From positions 310,001 through 374,000 of the forward strand of contig NZ_LIPG01000007.1 of assembly GCF_001905505.1 (NCBI RefSeq): a stretch of DNA of 64,000 nucleotides. The letters are read 5' to 3'. The notes under the pieces are model-generated. The model did no database searches and was not told where the DNA came from. It saw only the letters and a list, made by a program, of their open reading frames with translations. Position numbers and translations under genes: made by a program. The DNA comes from Streptomyces sp. CB02058. GTDB lineage: Bacteria; Actinomycetota; Actinomycetes; Streptomycetales; Streptomycetaceae. Every line of letters starts with the position of its first letter. The stretch's first letter is position 1. This document shows, one piece after another, positions 50,784 through 59,361 of this stretch.

Positions 50784-51416
50784 TCACCCGCGAGGGAGAG
50801 CGCCCCTCTCTTCGAGCCAGCCCACGAGGGCGCTCAGCGCGTCCGGAGCGATGCCGTGGCCGACCGGGTCGAGCCGTGCCACGGCGTCCGCCCCGGACTC
50901 GGTGGTCAGATAGCGCCAGGTCCTGTCCAGCAGTTCGCGCGGGATGACCCGGTCGTGTTCGCCGTGGGCCACGAAGACGGGTACGCCGGCAAGCCGTCCC
51001 GCGTCGGTCGGCACCCCCGCTTCGAACGGCAGCGTGCCGTAGAGGATCGCCGCACCCGCATAGCGCGCGGGATCGTCGAGCAGCAGCCCGCCGGCGAAGG
51101 CGGCTCCGCCGCTGAACCCGACGAGAAGGACCGGCCGACCGGGTGGAGCCACGCTCGCCAGCCACTCCTCGAACCAGTCCATGGTGGCGCGGAGGGAGTC
51201 CGGAACCGGCCGCCCGATCCCCCGGTTGGCGAACCAGGCGAACCCGCCGTTCTCGGCGATCGGCGCGCGGAGCGCCGCATAGGAGAGCGTGCCGGGAAGG
51301 GCGTCCGCCAGGCCGATGATGTCGCTCTCTCGCGAGCCGCGGCCGTGCAGCAGCACGACAAGCGGGCTCTCGGTGTCCCCTCGGGTCACCACCACGGGGG
51401 CGCCGAAATCGCTCAC
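50784..51416 (-). CDS. Alpha/beta hydrolase (phospholipase/carboxylesterase-like)
   Basis: A 210-residue minimal hydrolase of the acyl-protein-thioesterase/dienelactone type. It shows the oxyanion segment L-L-H-G-R-G-S, elbow G-F-S-G-G-A (about residues 101-106), acid in G-E-H-D-R-V-I-P and final His in G-H-G-I. The GTG at 51416 follows GGGAGG at good spacing; the in-frame start at 51479 would place the start inside the operator region. It is divergent from a MarR gene, which probably represses it. Confidence 0.88.
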   Translation of the reverse strand: MSDFGAPVVVTRGDTESPLVVLLHGRGSRESDIIGLADALPGTLSYAALRAPIAENGGFAWFANRGIGRPVPDSLRATMDWFEEWLASVAPPGRPVLLVGFSGGAAFAGGLLLDDPARYAGAAILYGTLPFEAGVPTDAGRLAGVPVFVAHGEHDRVIPRELLDRTWRYLTTESGADAVARLDPVGHGIAPDALSALVGWLEERGALPRG

Positions 51417-51447
51417 GACGCACCTCCCTCCGGGCTCATGCCTCATT

Positions 51448-51498
51448 AGTTGACTTGTCAGATATTTCAACCGTACCAAAGTATCTGACTCAGCAACT
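51448..51498. promoter_or_regulatory. MarR-type operator region
   Basis: AGTTGACTTGTCAGATA (51448-51464) and TATCTGACTCAGCAACT (51482-51498) form a large interrupted inverted repeat (12 of 17 paired), and each arm is itself near-palindromic (TTGAC-TT-GTCAG; CTGA-C-TCAG). Placed between two divergent genes, it is the likely binding region of the MarR protein. Confidence 0.6.
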
Positions 51499-51519
51499 AT
51501 TTCGCTCTACACTCTTTTC

Positions 51520-51987
51520 ATGCCCTCCCCCGACCCGATCGACGACCCGCTCATCACCACCTTCGGCCGCCTCCTCGAGGCGTCCAGCAGGCTGGAGCAG
51601 CGGCTCGGCGCGTCCATGCAGGCGGAGACCGGGTTGCCGCACGTGTGGTTCGAGGTGCTGATCCGCCTCGCCCGCTCCGAGGGGGGCGGCCTGACCATGG
51701 GCGCCCTGGCCGAGGACATCGCGCTCACCACCGGTGGCATCACGAGGCTGATCGACCGGATGCAGGCCGCCCGTTACGTCGAGCGCCGCCCGTGCCCGAC
51801 CGACCGGCGCGTGACGTTCGCCGTGATCACCGACAGCGGCCGGGACATCCTGGACCGCGCGTCGACCGCACACGCGCGCAACCTGCGCGAGACGTTCGCG
51901 GGCTTCGACGAGGCAGCCCTCTCGTCGCTGGACACCCTCCTGGACCGACTGCGCGAGGCCGCGTCCCGCCCCACCCGGCGCCCCTGA
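51520..51987 (+). CDS. MarR family transcriptional regulator
   Basis: A 155-residue MarR-type winged-helix protein. The recognition region is about residues 60-80 (A-E-D-I-A-L-T-T-G-G-I-T-R-L-I-D-R-M), the wing D-R-R-V-T-F-A-V, and a C-terminal dimer helix ends the protein. No redox Cys of the OhrR type is present, so it more likely senses a phenolic or similar ligand. It probably controls itself and the divergent hydrolase, whose shared region carries inverted repeats. Confidence 0.9.
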   Translation: MPSPDPIDDPLITTFGRLLEASSRLEQRLGASMQAETGLPHVWFEVLIRLARSEGGGLTMGALAEDIALTTGGITRLIDRMQAARYVERRPCPTDRRVTFAVITDSGRDILDRASTAHARNLRETFAGFDEAALSSLDTLLDRLREAASRPTRRP

Positions 51988-52132
51988 GCCTGCTCGGCCC
52001 GGCACCTCCAACCCGTCGATCCGACCGGCCCGATCAGCCCCCACCCTCCCGAGCCGACAGGCCGGAGGCACGGCGGACACCTCCGCGATCACATTGTTGA
52101 AGTTTCACGCACGTCTGATACGTTCGATGAGC

Positions 52133-52150
52133 AGCTTGAAGATTCAAGCT
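52133..52150 (+). promoter_or_regulatory. Palindromic operator upstream of doxX
   Basis: AGCTTGAA-GA-TTCAAGCT is a perfect 8-bp-arm palindrome, 30 bases before the doxX ATG. A weaker relative (TTGAAGTTTCAC) lies at 52097-52108. TTGAA-NN-TTCAA is a form often bound by MarR-type repressors. Confidence 0.65.
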
Positions 52151-52180
52151 TTCTTGTCCCCGACAGAGAGACCTGCGCTT

Positions 52181-52728
52181 ATGTCTGCCACCCTCCACAC
52201 CACCGACGCCCCACCGGCACCGTCCAGCCCCGGAGCACCTCGCCCCACGCGTACGACGGCGGCCTGTTCCTGCTGCGCCTGGCTCTCGGCCTGACCGTGG
52301 CCGCGCACGGGGCTCAGAAGCTGTTCGGCTGGTTCGGCGGTGGCGGGCTCGAGGGCACCGGGCAGTTCTTCGAGATGAGCGGCTACCCGGCCGGCGAGAC
52401 GATGGCCCTGATCGCCGGACTGAGCGAGACCCTCGGCGGTCTCGCCCTCGCGCTCGGGCTGCTCACGCCCCTGGCCGGTGCCGCTGTCTTCGGCACCATG
52501 ATCAACGCGCTGGCGGTGAAGTGGGGCGGCGGCTTCTTCGCCCCCGCGGGTGTCGAGTACGAGCTCCTGCTGGCCGCCGGTGCCGCGGGACTGGCCCTCA
52601 CCGGGCCGGGCCGGCTCGCGGTGGACCGCTTCCTGCCCGGACTGCGGGCACACCGTCTCGGCTACGGCGTGGCCGCCGTGGCGCTCGGCGCGGTGAGCGC
52701 GGGTCTCGTCCTGCTCATCCGCAACTGA
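52181..52728 (+). pseudogene. DoxX family membrane protein, apparent frameshift near the N-terminus
   Basis: From about 52247 the frame encodes a normal DoxX protein: H-A-Y-D-G-G-L-F-L-L-R-L-A-L-G-L-T-V-A-A-H-G (helix 1), then three further helices, ending L-L-I-R-N at 52728. The expected start, ATG 52181 (M-S-A-T-L-H-T-T-D-A-P), is in another frame and stops at 52294. The frames would join if one C were added to the CCCC run at 52243-52246. Otherwise translation could only begin at GTG 52297, without most of helix 1. It may be a real one-base deletion or a sequencing error. DoxX proteins are linked to thiol/redox stress. Confidence 0.75.
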
Positions 52729-52774
52729 GCGGCTCCGGACCGCGCGGAGCACCGTCGGACCGGCCGACGTTCAT

Positions 52775-53039
52775 CTACCGCCCCCGGCCGGGCCGTTCGC
52801 GTCCGGCCGGGGGCCGGTTGCCGTCCACGCCGGCTCGCCACAGGTCGCGGAGCAGGGCGATCTCGGACATGTGGTGGATGAATTCGAGGTTGGCCCCTGC
52901 CAGCACGGTGATGTACGAGTCGTCGGCATCGGTGCTCCCCGCACCGGGCGCGACCGATTTCCCTGTCCCGCCCAGGAGTGCGACACCGGCACGTACGCCA
53001 CCGGCCCCGGGGCCCGCCGGACGCGCGCCCGTGCGCTGT
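52775..53039 (-). pseudogene. Decayed protein C-terminus (DinB-superfamily-like)
   Basis: A start-less frame on the minus strand ends at TAG 52775 and contains a protein-like stretch: D-D-S-Y-I-T-V-L-A-G-A-N, then E-F-I-H-H-M-S-E-I-A-L-L-R-D-L-W. This resembles the last helix of DinB/DUF664 (mycothiol-transferase-type) proteins. An upstream TGA and lack of ATG/GTG show that it is a remnant. Family assignment is tentative. Confidence 0.4.
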
Positions 53040-53088
53040 CACGCATGCGGCGAGCGCGCTCAACGCCGGCACCCCGGGCGCAGGAGGC

Positions 53089-53496
53089 TCACTGCCCGCT
53101 GATGTTGACCATCCAGGCGATGCCGAACTTGTCCGTGCACATGCCGAACACATCGCCCCACATCTGCTTCTCCAGCGGGACGGAGACGTCGCCGCCCTGG
53201 GTCAGCTTGTCCCAGTAGCCGCGCAGCTCCTCCGCGTCGTCACCGCTGAGGCTCACCGCGAAGTTGTTTCCGGGCTTGTGCTCGGCACCCGGGGGGTTGT
53301 CCGCGCCCATCACCGTGAATCCGGCGGCCGTCTCGAGCGTGCCGTGCATGATCTTGTCGCTGTGCCCGGCGGGGGCTCCGCCCTGATCACCGTAGGTGTG
53401 CAGCGTGAGGGTGCCGCCCAGAGCGCTCTTGTAGAACTCCAGGGCCTGCCGCGCGTCGCCGGAGAAGCTGAGGTAGGGGTTGAGCTGAGATGCCAC
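53089..53496 (-). CDS. VOC family (PhnB-like) protein
   Basis: A 135-residue VOC protein of the PhnB/DUF1428-like type: N-P-Y-L-S-F and A-L-E-F-Y-K-S-A-L-G-G at the start, I-M-H-G-T-L in the middle, and the end C-T-D-K-F-G-I-A-W-M-V-N. The GTG at 53496 has AAAGGTG seven bases upstream; a GTG at 53505 is the alternative. Proteins of this group are often annotated as 3-demethylubiquinone methyltransferase-like, but they lack methyltransferase motifs, so no activity is assigned. Confidence 0.88.
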   Translation of the reverse strand: MASQLNPYLSFSGDARQALEFYKSALGGTLTLHTYGDQGGAPAGHSDKIMHGTLETAAGFTVMGADNPPGAEHKPGNNFAVSLSGDDAEELRGYWDKLTQGGDVSVPLEKQMWGDVFGMCTDKFGIAWMVNISGQ

Positions 53497-53818
53497 AGTT
53501 TTCACCTTTCATGACGGATTATCAGCTTCGGCAGCCTACGCGCACCATGCGAGAAAACGGACAATCGGGAGTTCACGGTCGCCCGCCCGGCCGATGGGCG
53601 TGACCGGCCCCAGGAACTGTCCGTCAGGCGTGGCCGCGCTTGCCGTACCGGGTCGCGACGACCCACGCCCCCTGTCCGGCGCGGGAGCCGGCGGCGGCTC
53701 GGTGGGGGCTCCGACGGCTCGTTGATGCGTCGGCACAGTCGTGGAGTCGGCCGAGACGTCCCAGTCGATCGCGCCATGAGCCGATGTCGACACGACGCGG
53801 ACCGTGGGGCGGAAGGGG

Positions 53819-53892
53819 CGGAGCCGGCCGGAATCGAACCGGCGTCCTCACGGTTTTGGAGACCGGCGCGACGACCTCTGCGCTACGACTCC
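53819..53892 (-). tRNA. tRNA-Trp (CCA anticodon), somewhat atypical
   Basis: On the minus strand a 74-base cloverleaf can be drawn: acceptor GGAGTCG/CGGCTCC with one G-T pair, D stem GCGC/GCGC, anticodon loop CTCCAAA with anticodon CCA, and T arm GCCGG-TTCGATT-CCGGC. CCA is not encoded. The anticodon stem pairs well over only about four base pairs, and the flanks (GGGGC/GCCCC) extend the acceptor pairing. It could be a second, diverged tRNA-Trp or one in decay. Confidence 0.7.
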
Positions 53893-53974
53893 GCCCCCGG
53901 CCCACAATCTGATCCCGGAGCCGGGGACGGGACCACGCGGTTGTTGAAGCACCACTGCGGCGCGTGGCACATCG

Positions 53975-54796
53975 TCAGCCGAGGCGCCCTGCGATGGCGG
54001 CGACCACACCCCCGTCGACCAGCAGATCGGTACCGGACACGAACGAGGCCGCAGGGCCGAGCAGGAACTCGGCGGCTGCGGCGATGTCCGCCGGAGCGCC
54101 GGCCCGCTTGGCGTTGGAGGCGTCGATCATCATGCGCATGGCCGCGCCACTGTCGCCGTCGAGCTCCGCCCGGCCCATCGGGGTGGAGATCACTCCGGGG
54201 CTGATCGAGTTGATACGGGCCCCCCGCGCGCCCCAGGCCGTGCTGGCGGCCCGCACGCGCAGCAGGTTGGCGTGCTTGGCGAAGCTGTAGGCGGCGCCGC
54301 TGTCGCCGAAGGCCTCCTCCGCGCAGATCGGCAGGGCCAGGAGATCGTCGGCGGGGGTTTCGGCCAGCTGCCTGGCCTCCTCGGGCGGGGGCCCGGGCCG
54401 CATGTGGCCGGCCATGCTGGCGATGACGATCCCCGCCCCACCCGACGCCACGACCTGGCCGAACTCCTCGAGAACCAGGGCCACACCCAGCAGGTCGACG
54501 GCCAGGATCGCCGAGACGGGGGCCTGCACGGGCGACAGTCCGGCCGTGTGCACGACGGAGCGGACCTCGCCCAGCGAGGCCGCCGTCCCGGCCAGCGCGG
54601 CGACCGATGCACGGGAGGTGACGTCCACCGGCCGGGCGGTCACTCGGTAACCCTCCCCTTCGAGCTGCCCGGCGGCGCTCTCGAGGACCCCCTCGTCGTG
54701 GTCGGCGACGACCAGTTGGGCGCCCGGGCCGATACGGCGCGCGATCGCCTGGCCCATGCCCCCGACTCCGATGACGACGGCCACCTGCTGTGTCAT
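53975..54796 (-). CDS. Short-chain dehydrogenase/reductase
   Basis: A 273-residue SDR. The cofactor motif is G-V-G-G-M-G-Q (about residues 9-15), a glycine pattern that departs from TGxxxGxG, then H-T-A-G in place of the usual NNAG, and active-site Y-S-F-A-K (Tyr/Lys, about 171-175); the end reads D-L-L-V-D-G-G. AAAGGG precedes the ATG at 54796. It is divergent from a TetR gene with a palindrome between them, so it is probably repressed by it. Its substrate is unknown. Confidence 0.9.
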   Translation of the reverse strand: MTQQVAVVIGVGGMGQAIARRIGPGAQLVVADHDEGVLESAAGQLEGEGYRVTARPVDVTSRASVAALAGTAASLGEVRSVVHTAGLSPVQAPVSAILAVDLLGVALVLEEFGQVVASGGAGIVIASMAGHMRPGPPPEEARQLAETPADDLLALPICAEEAFGDSGAAYSFAKHANLLRVRAASTAWGARGARINSISPGVISTPMGRAELDGDSGAAMRMMIDASNAKRAGAPADIAAAAEFLLGPAASFVSGTDLLVDGGVVAAIAGRLG

Positions 54797-54866
54797 GTGT
54801 GCCCTTTCGCGCCGGACCCTGCCGAGTCCCGCTGCATCCCGTGGGCTCGAGTAGCCCAACACATGT

Positions 54867-54880
54867 CTGTTATACAACAG
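54867..54880. promoter_or_regulatory. Operator between SDR and TetR genes
   Basis: CTGTTATACAACAG is a 14-base palindrome with arms CTGTT/AACAG, between the divergent genes and 26 bases before the TetR start. It contains a TATACA element that may be the TetR gene's -10 box. Confidence 0.6.
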
Positions 54881-54905
54881 GCGTCGGGGAAGTAGGCTTG
54901 GGCGG

Positions 54906-55547
54906 GTGACCGCCAATCCTTCGCCGGACCGTCGTATCCGCCGCACCCGCGCGTCCCTGCACGCCGCGCTCCTCGCCCTGATCGCCGAGCGGCCGCTGAG
55001 CCGCATCACGGTCTCCGACGTCAGCAAGCAGGCGGACATCAACAGGTCGACCTTCTACGAGCACTACGACGACGTCCCCGCGCTGGCCGCCGACGCGTGC
55101 ACCGGCATCTTCGACGAACTCATCGCCGCCGCACCGGTGATGCTGCCCACCGACGATCCGGCCGAGCAGCGGCGCGGGCGCGACGAACTGGCCGCCCTGT
55201 TCGCCCACATCGCCGCTCACGCGGACCTCTACCGGGCCCTGCTGGGCCCCGACGGAAGCGCCCAGGTGATCACGCACCTGCACCGGCGGCTCACGGTCTC
55301 CATCCACATCAATCTCACGCGGCCGCACACCGGCACCCATGCCGACGACCCCGAGTCGGTCCCGCACGATCCGGCGGCGTCGTATCTGGCCGGCGCACTG
55401 CTCGGCGCGGCGTCCGACTGGCTGTACCACGGGTGCCCGGGCACGCCCCGGGAACTCGTCGGCGCACTCTGGACCGGACTCCCCCGGATGCCGTCCCCGC
55501 ACCTGAACCCCGGCCGTCAGGCAGCGCCGGGGCGGACACGAGCATGA
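54906..55547 (+). CDS. TetR family transcriptional regulator
   Basis: A 213-residue regulator with the TetR DNA-binding domain at about 8-55 (R-I-T-V-S-D-V-S-K-Q-A-D-I-N-R-S-T-F-Y-E-H-Y in two pieces) and a TetR_C-type ligand domain. It starts with GTG. Divergence from the SDR gene with a palindrome between them indicates a local regulator pair. A strong hairpin follows its stop. Confidence 0.9.
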   Translation: MTANPSPDRRIRRTRASLHAALLALIAERPLSRITVSDVSKQADINRSTFYEHYDDVPALAADACTGIFDELIAAAPVMLPTDDPAEQRRGRDELAALFAHIAAHADLYRALLGPDGSAQVITHLHRRLTVSIHINLTRPHTGTHADDPESVPHDPAASYLAGALLGAASDWLYHGCPGTPRELVGALWTGLPRMPSPHLNPGRQAAPGRTRA

Positions 55548-55553
55548 GTCCGG

Positions 55554-55597
55554 CGCGGTGGGGTGACCCGGGCGCACTCCCGGAGCACCCCACCGCG
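55554..55597. terminator. Terminator between TetR and alpha/beta hydrolase genes
   Basis: CGCGGTGGGGTG pairs perfectly with CACCCCACCGCG (12 bp), with an inner CCGGG/CCCGG stem in the loop. It begins seven bases after the TetR stop and can also end the convergent hydrolase transcript. Confidence 0.85.
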
Positions 55598-55642
55598 CGG
55601 GCGGAGTACCGCCCCGCCCGGGGAGTCACCCGCCCCGGACCT

Positions 55643-56488
55643 TCACGGCAGGAGCGCCTCGGCGAGCCGGCGCGGCCGTGCGGCGAACGGGCTGTGACCT
55701 CCCGGCAGGGTGCGTACGGTGAACGGACCTGCGGGGAAGGCCCGATCCGCTTCCGCGATCATCAGGTCCTGCACGGCGGGGGTGAGGGCCCGGTCGTCCG
55801 CGCAGCGCAGGAAGGTGCGTGCGATCCGCCCCCAGCGTGCGGCGGTCACCGGGACCCGGGACATCGGGACAGCGAGAGGCAGATCGGGGCTCAGCGCCGT
55901 ACGCCAGCGGTCGAAGCGGTCCCGGGGCACGTCGTGGTAGTAGGTCTGCCAGAGCTCCTGCGCATAGGCGGGATCCGGTGAGAGCGGATCGATGCGCACG
56001 GCGCCCAGCGCCTCGGGATCGCCGAGGGTGAGGTGCTGTCCCAGCGCGGTGGCGTTCTCGGGCGAGCCGAGATAGTCGGCGAACCGCGGCCTTCCGCCGG
56101 GTACGAAGGCGGACAGATAGACGATCCTGTCGACGAGTTCGGGCGCCAGCTCCGTCGCGAGGGACGCGGGACCGCCGCCGGCGCTGTGCGCGACGAGCAC
56201 GACCGTGCGGTAGCGGCGCACCTGACGCAGCGTGGCCACGACCGCCTCGGCGCACTCCTCCATGGTCACGGTGGCGAGCTGCGACTTCTCGGTCAGCAGG
56301 CCGGGCCGGCCCGGCATCAGATAGCCGGTGGGCAACGGTGCGTCGAAGCCGTGGCCGGGCAGGTCGACGGCCACGCTCGCGGCGCCGAATCCGGCGAGTG
56401 CGCGCTGAGTCCGTGCCCACTGCGCGGAGCTGTGCCAGGCGCCGTGCACGAGTACGAGGACGGTGCCTGCGTGGGATCGGTCTGTCAT
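55643..56488 (-). CDS. Alpha/beta hydrolase (EstA/salicylate-esterase type)
   Basis: A 281-residue hydrolase with V-H-G-A-W-H (about residues 14-19), elbow A-H-S-A-G-G (about 93-98), acid in R-C-A-D-D-R-A and His in G-G-H-S-P-F near the end. It resembles the plant-type methylesterase/hydroxynitrile-lyase-like branch found widely in Streptomyces. It is divergent from a LysR gene, so its inducer probably acts through that regulator. No signal peptide is present. Confidence 0.9.
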   Translation of the reverse strand: MTDRSHAGTVLVLVHGAWHSSAQWARTQRALAGFGAASVAVDLPGHGFDAPLPTGYLMPGRPGLLTEKSQLATVTMEECAEAVVATLRQVRRYRTVVLVAHSAGGGPASLATELAPELVDRIVYLSAFVPGGRPRFADYLGSPENATALGQHLTLGDPEALGAVRIDPLSPDPAYAQELWQTYYHDVPRDRFDRWRTALSPDLPLAVPMSRVPVTAARWGRIARTFLRCADDRALTPAVQDLMIAEADRAFPAGPFTVRTLPGGHSPFAARPRRLAEALLP

Positions 56489-56583
56489 GGTCCCATCCCA
56501 GGCGACGTCATCGGCGTGGTCCACCGGAAGATCTGACAAGCTGTCGGCTGATACTTCCGAGATATCACTGGAGGTGGCAGCCC

Positions 56584-57618
56584 ATGGAGGCACGGCATCT
56601 GCGGTACGCGGTCGCTCTCGCCGAGCACGCGCACTTCGGCCGGGCCGCCGGTGCGCTGGGGATCGCCCAGCCTCCGCTGTCCAAGCAGATCGCGGACCTC
56701 GAACGCGAGGTGGGAGCGCGGCTGTTCGACCGCACGCACCGGGGTGTGTTCCCGACGGCCGCGGGCGAGGCGTTTCTCGCTCGGGCGCGCCGGGCGCTCG
56801 ACGAGATCGCCGCTGCCGTGGTCGACGCGGGCCGGGCAGCACGCGGTGACACGGGACGCCTCCGGCTGGGCTTCATCGCCTCGGCGCTGCTCGAACCCCT
56901 GCCGGCCGTCCTGGGCCGGTTCGGCCGCGAGCGGCCCGACGTGCGGCTGGAACTGCACGAGATGGCGACCAGTCGCAGTACGGCCGCTCTCGTCGCCGGT
57001 GAGCTGGACGTGGCCATCACCCTCGGCCCGCCACGGGGCGCGGGGGCCGAGCACCTGGTGTCCGTCCCGATCGGCCACGACCATCTGGTCGCCGTGGTGA
57101 GCACCGCCCACGCCTACGCGGGCCGGCCGTCGGTGGGTGTGGACCAGTTGCGGCAGCAACCTCTGATCGTCTCGGCGGGTGAGGACGAGCCGGCCGTCGT
57201 CGCAGGGCTGCACGCCCTGCTGGGCAAGGACTCCCGGGCCTTGGACGGCGCGACCTCCGCGAGGGACGTCCACACGATCATCGGTCTCGCCGCCTCCGGC
57301 GTGGGCGTGGGCCTGGGCCCCTCCCGCATGCTGGCGGCGCCACGTCCGGGCACCTGGTTCTGCGAGGTGCTCCCCCGTACGCCCCTGCCCGACCTGGTCC
57401 TGTCGTTCACCGCCCAGGACCGCTCCCCCGTGCTGGCCGCGTTCCTCGACACGATCCGCATGAACTGCCCCGATGTCGGTGCCGCACTCGACGACAGGCT
57501 CCGCCGCCTGAAGAGCGCCGGGAGTGCGGAGCCGGCTCCGGACTCCCGGCGCCCGCAAGCCGGCCCCCGAGGCCCACGGAAGGCGTCCGTGGCACCGGCG
57601 TGCACCCCAAGGACCTGA
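56584..57618 (+). CDS. LysR family transcriptional regulator
   Basis: A 344-residue LysR protein: N-terminal helix-turn-helix (about 2-60; F-G-R-A-A-G-A-L-G-I-A-Q-P-P-L-S-K-Q-I) and a periplasmic-binding-like effector domain (about 90-295), then a basic, Pro-rich tail of 45 residues that is longer than usual and may be unstructured. GGAGGTGG precedes the ATG. It is likely the activator of the divergent hydrolase gene. Confidence 0.92.
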   Translation: MEARHLRYAVALAEHAHFGRAAGALGIAQPPLSKQIADLEREVGARLFDRTHRGVFPTAAGEAFLARARRALDEIAAAVVDAGRAARGDTGRLRLGFIASALLEPLPAVLGRFGRERPDVRLELHEMATSRSTAALVAGELDVAITLGPPRGAGAEHLVSVPIGHDHLVAVVSTAHAYAGRPSVGVDQLRQQPLIVSAGEDEPAVVAGLHALLGKDSRALDGATSARDVHTIIGLAASGVGVGLGPSRMLAAPRPGTWFCEVLPRTPLPDLVLSFTAQDRSPVLAAFLDTIRMNCPDVGAALDDRLRRLKSAGSAEPAPDSRRPQAGPRGPRKASVAPACTPRT

Positions 57619-58131
57619 ACGGAACCGGGCCGCCCCGAGGCTCGTCGCGCACTCAACCCGGTGGCCGGTCAACCACATTGCCCCCGCTTTCCTGCGCCGT
57701 GATCGCCACCCTCACGTGATCGCGCCTGCGAACACGTGGGCCCGGTAACACCGTCGAGCTTTCCCGGCACCCTCGCCATCGCGGAGCCTTTTCTACGATC
57801 ACTCCACCCTTTTAATGAATCATCAGAAAGTTCCAGAGATTCGAACCGAACCTCTGGACAGCCCCTGCACGGCGTTCTACTGTCTCGGCCCATCGAGACA
57901 GTGTTTCGTCGCCGTAACACCGCAGCCCACCGGCGTTCCTCCGAACGCCCCGCCCCTCACGAGTCTTTCCACGTCTCTCCCCCCATGACCGGGCCACCCG
58001 CCCGATTCGAGGCGCTGTGCGATCGCCGTCACGGCGGTCGTCGCTCACGCACCGTGCAGCACCCCCGTCGGTAGGCGGGGAAACCGGCCGGGTCACCGAC
58101 TCGGCCGCGACCGCAGCGGAAGGGAAGCGAC
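57619..58131. other. Intergenic region with AT-rich promoter zone
   Basis: No gene is evident. The stretch 57775-57860 (CTTTTAATGAATCATCAG and nearby) is unusually AT-rich for this genome and probably carries the promoter or regulatory sites of the exported repeat protein downstream. Confidence 0.55.
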
Positions 58132-59085
58132 ATGAAGATCCGTACGTTCATCGCCACGGCGTCCCTGGTGGCATCCGGAAGCCTGGTGGCCTTCTCCGGG
58201 TCGGCCCAGGCAGCTCTTTACACCACGTGTGTCGGTGACGGCGGGGCCGTGACCGTCAGCAACGACCTGGTCGTGCCGGCCGGGAAGTCCTGCACCCTCA
58301 CCGGCACGAAGGTCAAGGGCACGGTGACGGTCGAGGCCGGAGCCGACCTCGTGGCCGCGGGGGCCACCTTCAACAGTGCGGTCACCGTCGAGAAGAACGG
58401 CTATCTCGACCTCACCGACAGCACCGTCAAGGGAACGCTGACCACCGAGTCCGCCTTCGGCGCCCACCTGGAGAAGAGCACTCTGAAGGCCGTCGACGCC
58501 ACCGAGGGATTCGTGTACGCCGTCGACTCCACACTCGGCGGGAACGTCAGATCCGAGGCCGGGGAACTGTACGTCTCCGGCAGCACCCTCAGCGGCTCAC
58601 TGACCGGGGACCGCAACCAGTACAGCGATGTGTACGACTCCACCGTCAAGGGCGCGCTCACCGTCAACGGCAACACCCTGGGCGCAGTGTTCTGCGCCGG
58701 AGAGGTGTATGGCGCCGCCACCTACACAGGCAACGCCGACAACCTCCAGATCGGCGGCGAGGGCCTGCTCGGATCGTGCGCGGGTGCCTCGTACTTCGGG
58801 GGCGACCTGGTCGTCACCGACAACACCGCGAACGCCGTGCTCGACAACGCCATCGTGCGTGGTGGCCTCACCGCGACCGGCAACAACCCCGTGCTGGTCG
58901 TCGGCGAGCTGGCGCGCATCCGCGGCGCGGTCACCGGAGAGACCGCCGCCGCAGGGGCTTCGGCCGCCCGCTCGGCCGAGAAGGCCGCACCGCAGGACCG
59001 GGGTGCCGACCTCGCGGCGAAGGCCGCCGAGCGCACCGCCGCCGCTCGGGCCGACGCCGGTGAAGCGGGCAAGTCCCGCCTCTGA
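58132..59085 (+). CDS. Secreted beta-solenoid-like repeat protein
   Basis: A 317-residue exported protein. The signal peptide is cleaved near A-Q-A-A (about residues 25-28). Residues 30-270 consist of degenerate strand-turn repeats of the form D-S-T-V-K-G-x-L-T-V and S-T-L-S-G-S-L-T, rich in Gly, Thr, Val and Asn, which suggest a right-handed beta-helix like polymer-forming or adhesin-type proteins. Three or four Cys occur. The last 45 residues are Ala/Glu/Arg-rich and helical. No catalytic residues can be named. It has GGAAGGGAAGCGAC before the ATG. It may be a surface or matrix protein. Confidence 0.78.
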   Translation: MKIRTFIATASLVASGSLVAFSGSAQAALYTTCVGDGGAVTVSNDLVVPAGKSCTLTGTKVKGTVTVEAGADLVAAGATFNSAVTVEKNGYLDLTDSTVKGTLTTESAFGAHLEKSTLKAVDATEGFVYAVDSTLGGNVRSEAGELYVSGSTLSGSLTGDRNQYSDVYDSTVKGALTVNGNTLGAVFCAGEVYGAATYTGNADNLQIGGEGLLGSCAGASYFGGDLVVTDNTANAVLDNAIVRGGLTATGNNPVLVVGELARIRGAVTGETAAAGASAARSAEKAAPQDRGADLAAKAAERTAAARADAGEAGKSRL

Positions 59086-59361
59086 CACCGGGCTTCAGGG
59101 GGCACCCGGCTTCGCTGGGCACCGGTCCCGGCCCTCAGTGGCCGCCGGTCTTCAGGGCGGACTCGACGGGGCGGTCCACGGACCGCATCTCGGCAGCACC
59201 GGTGCGCAACGGCGATCGTCCTCGTCGCCGTACCCCGCCCCGCCCCGCTTGCCCGTGCCTCCGCGCCTCCCCGGAGCGCCCGTTTCCCGGCCTTCCCGGC
59301 GCGCGGCCCCGCCCCGCGCGCCCGGTCCTTACCCCGTTCTCCTCATTCCCCAGGAGTGACC

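Noticed and set aside
53640..53912. 90-codon plus-strand frame
   Set aside because: Its end is a translation of the strand opposite the tRNA (G-R-N-R-T-G-V-L type), a common annotation artefact.
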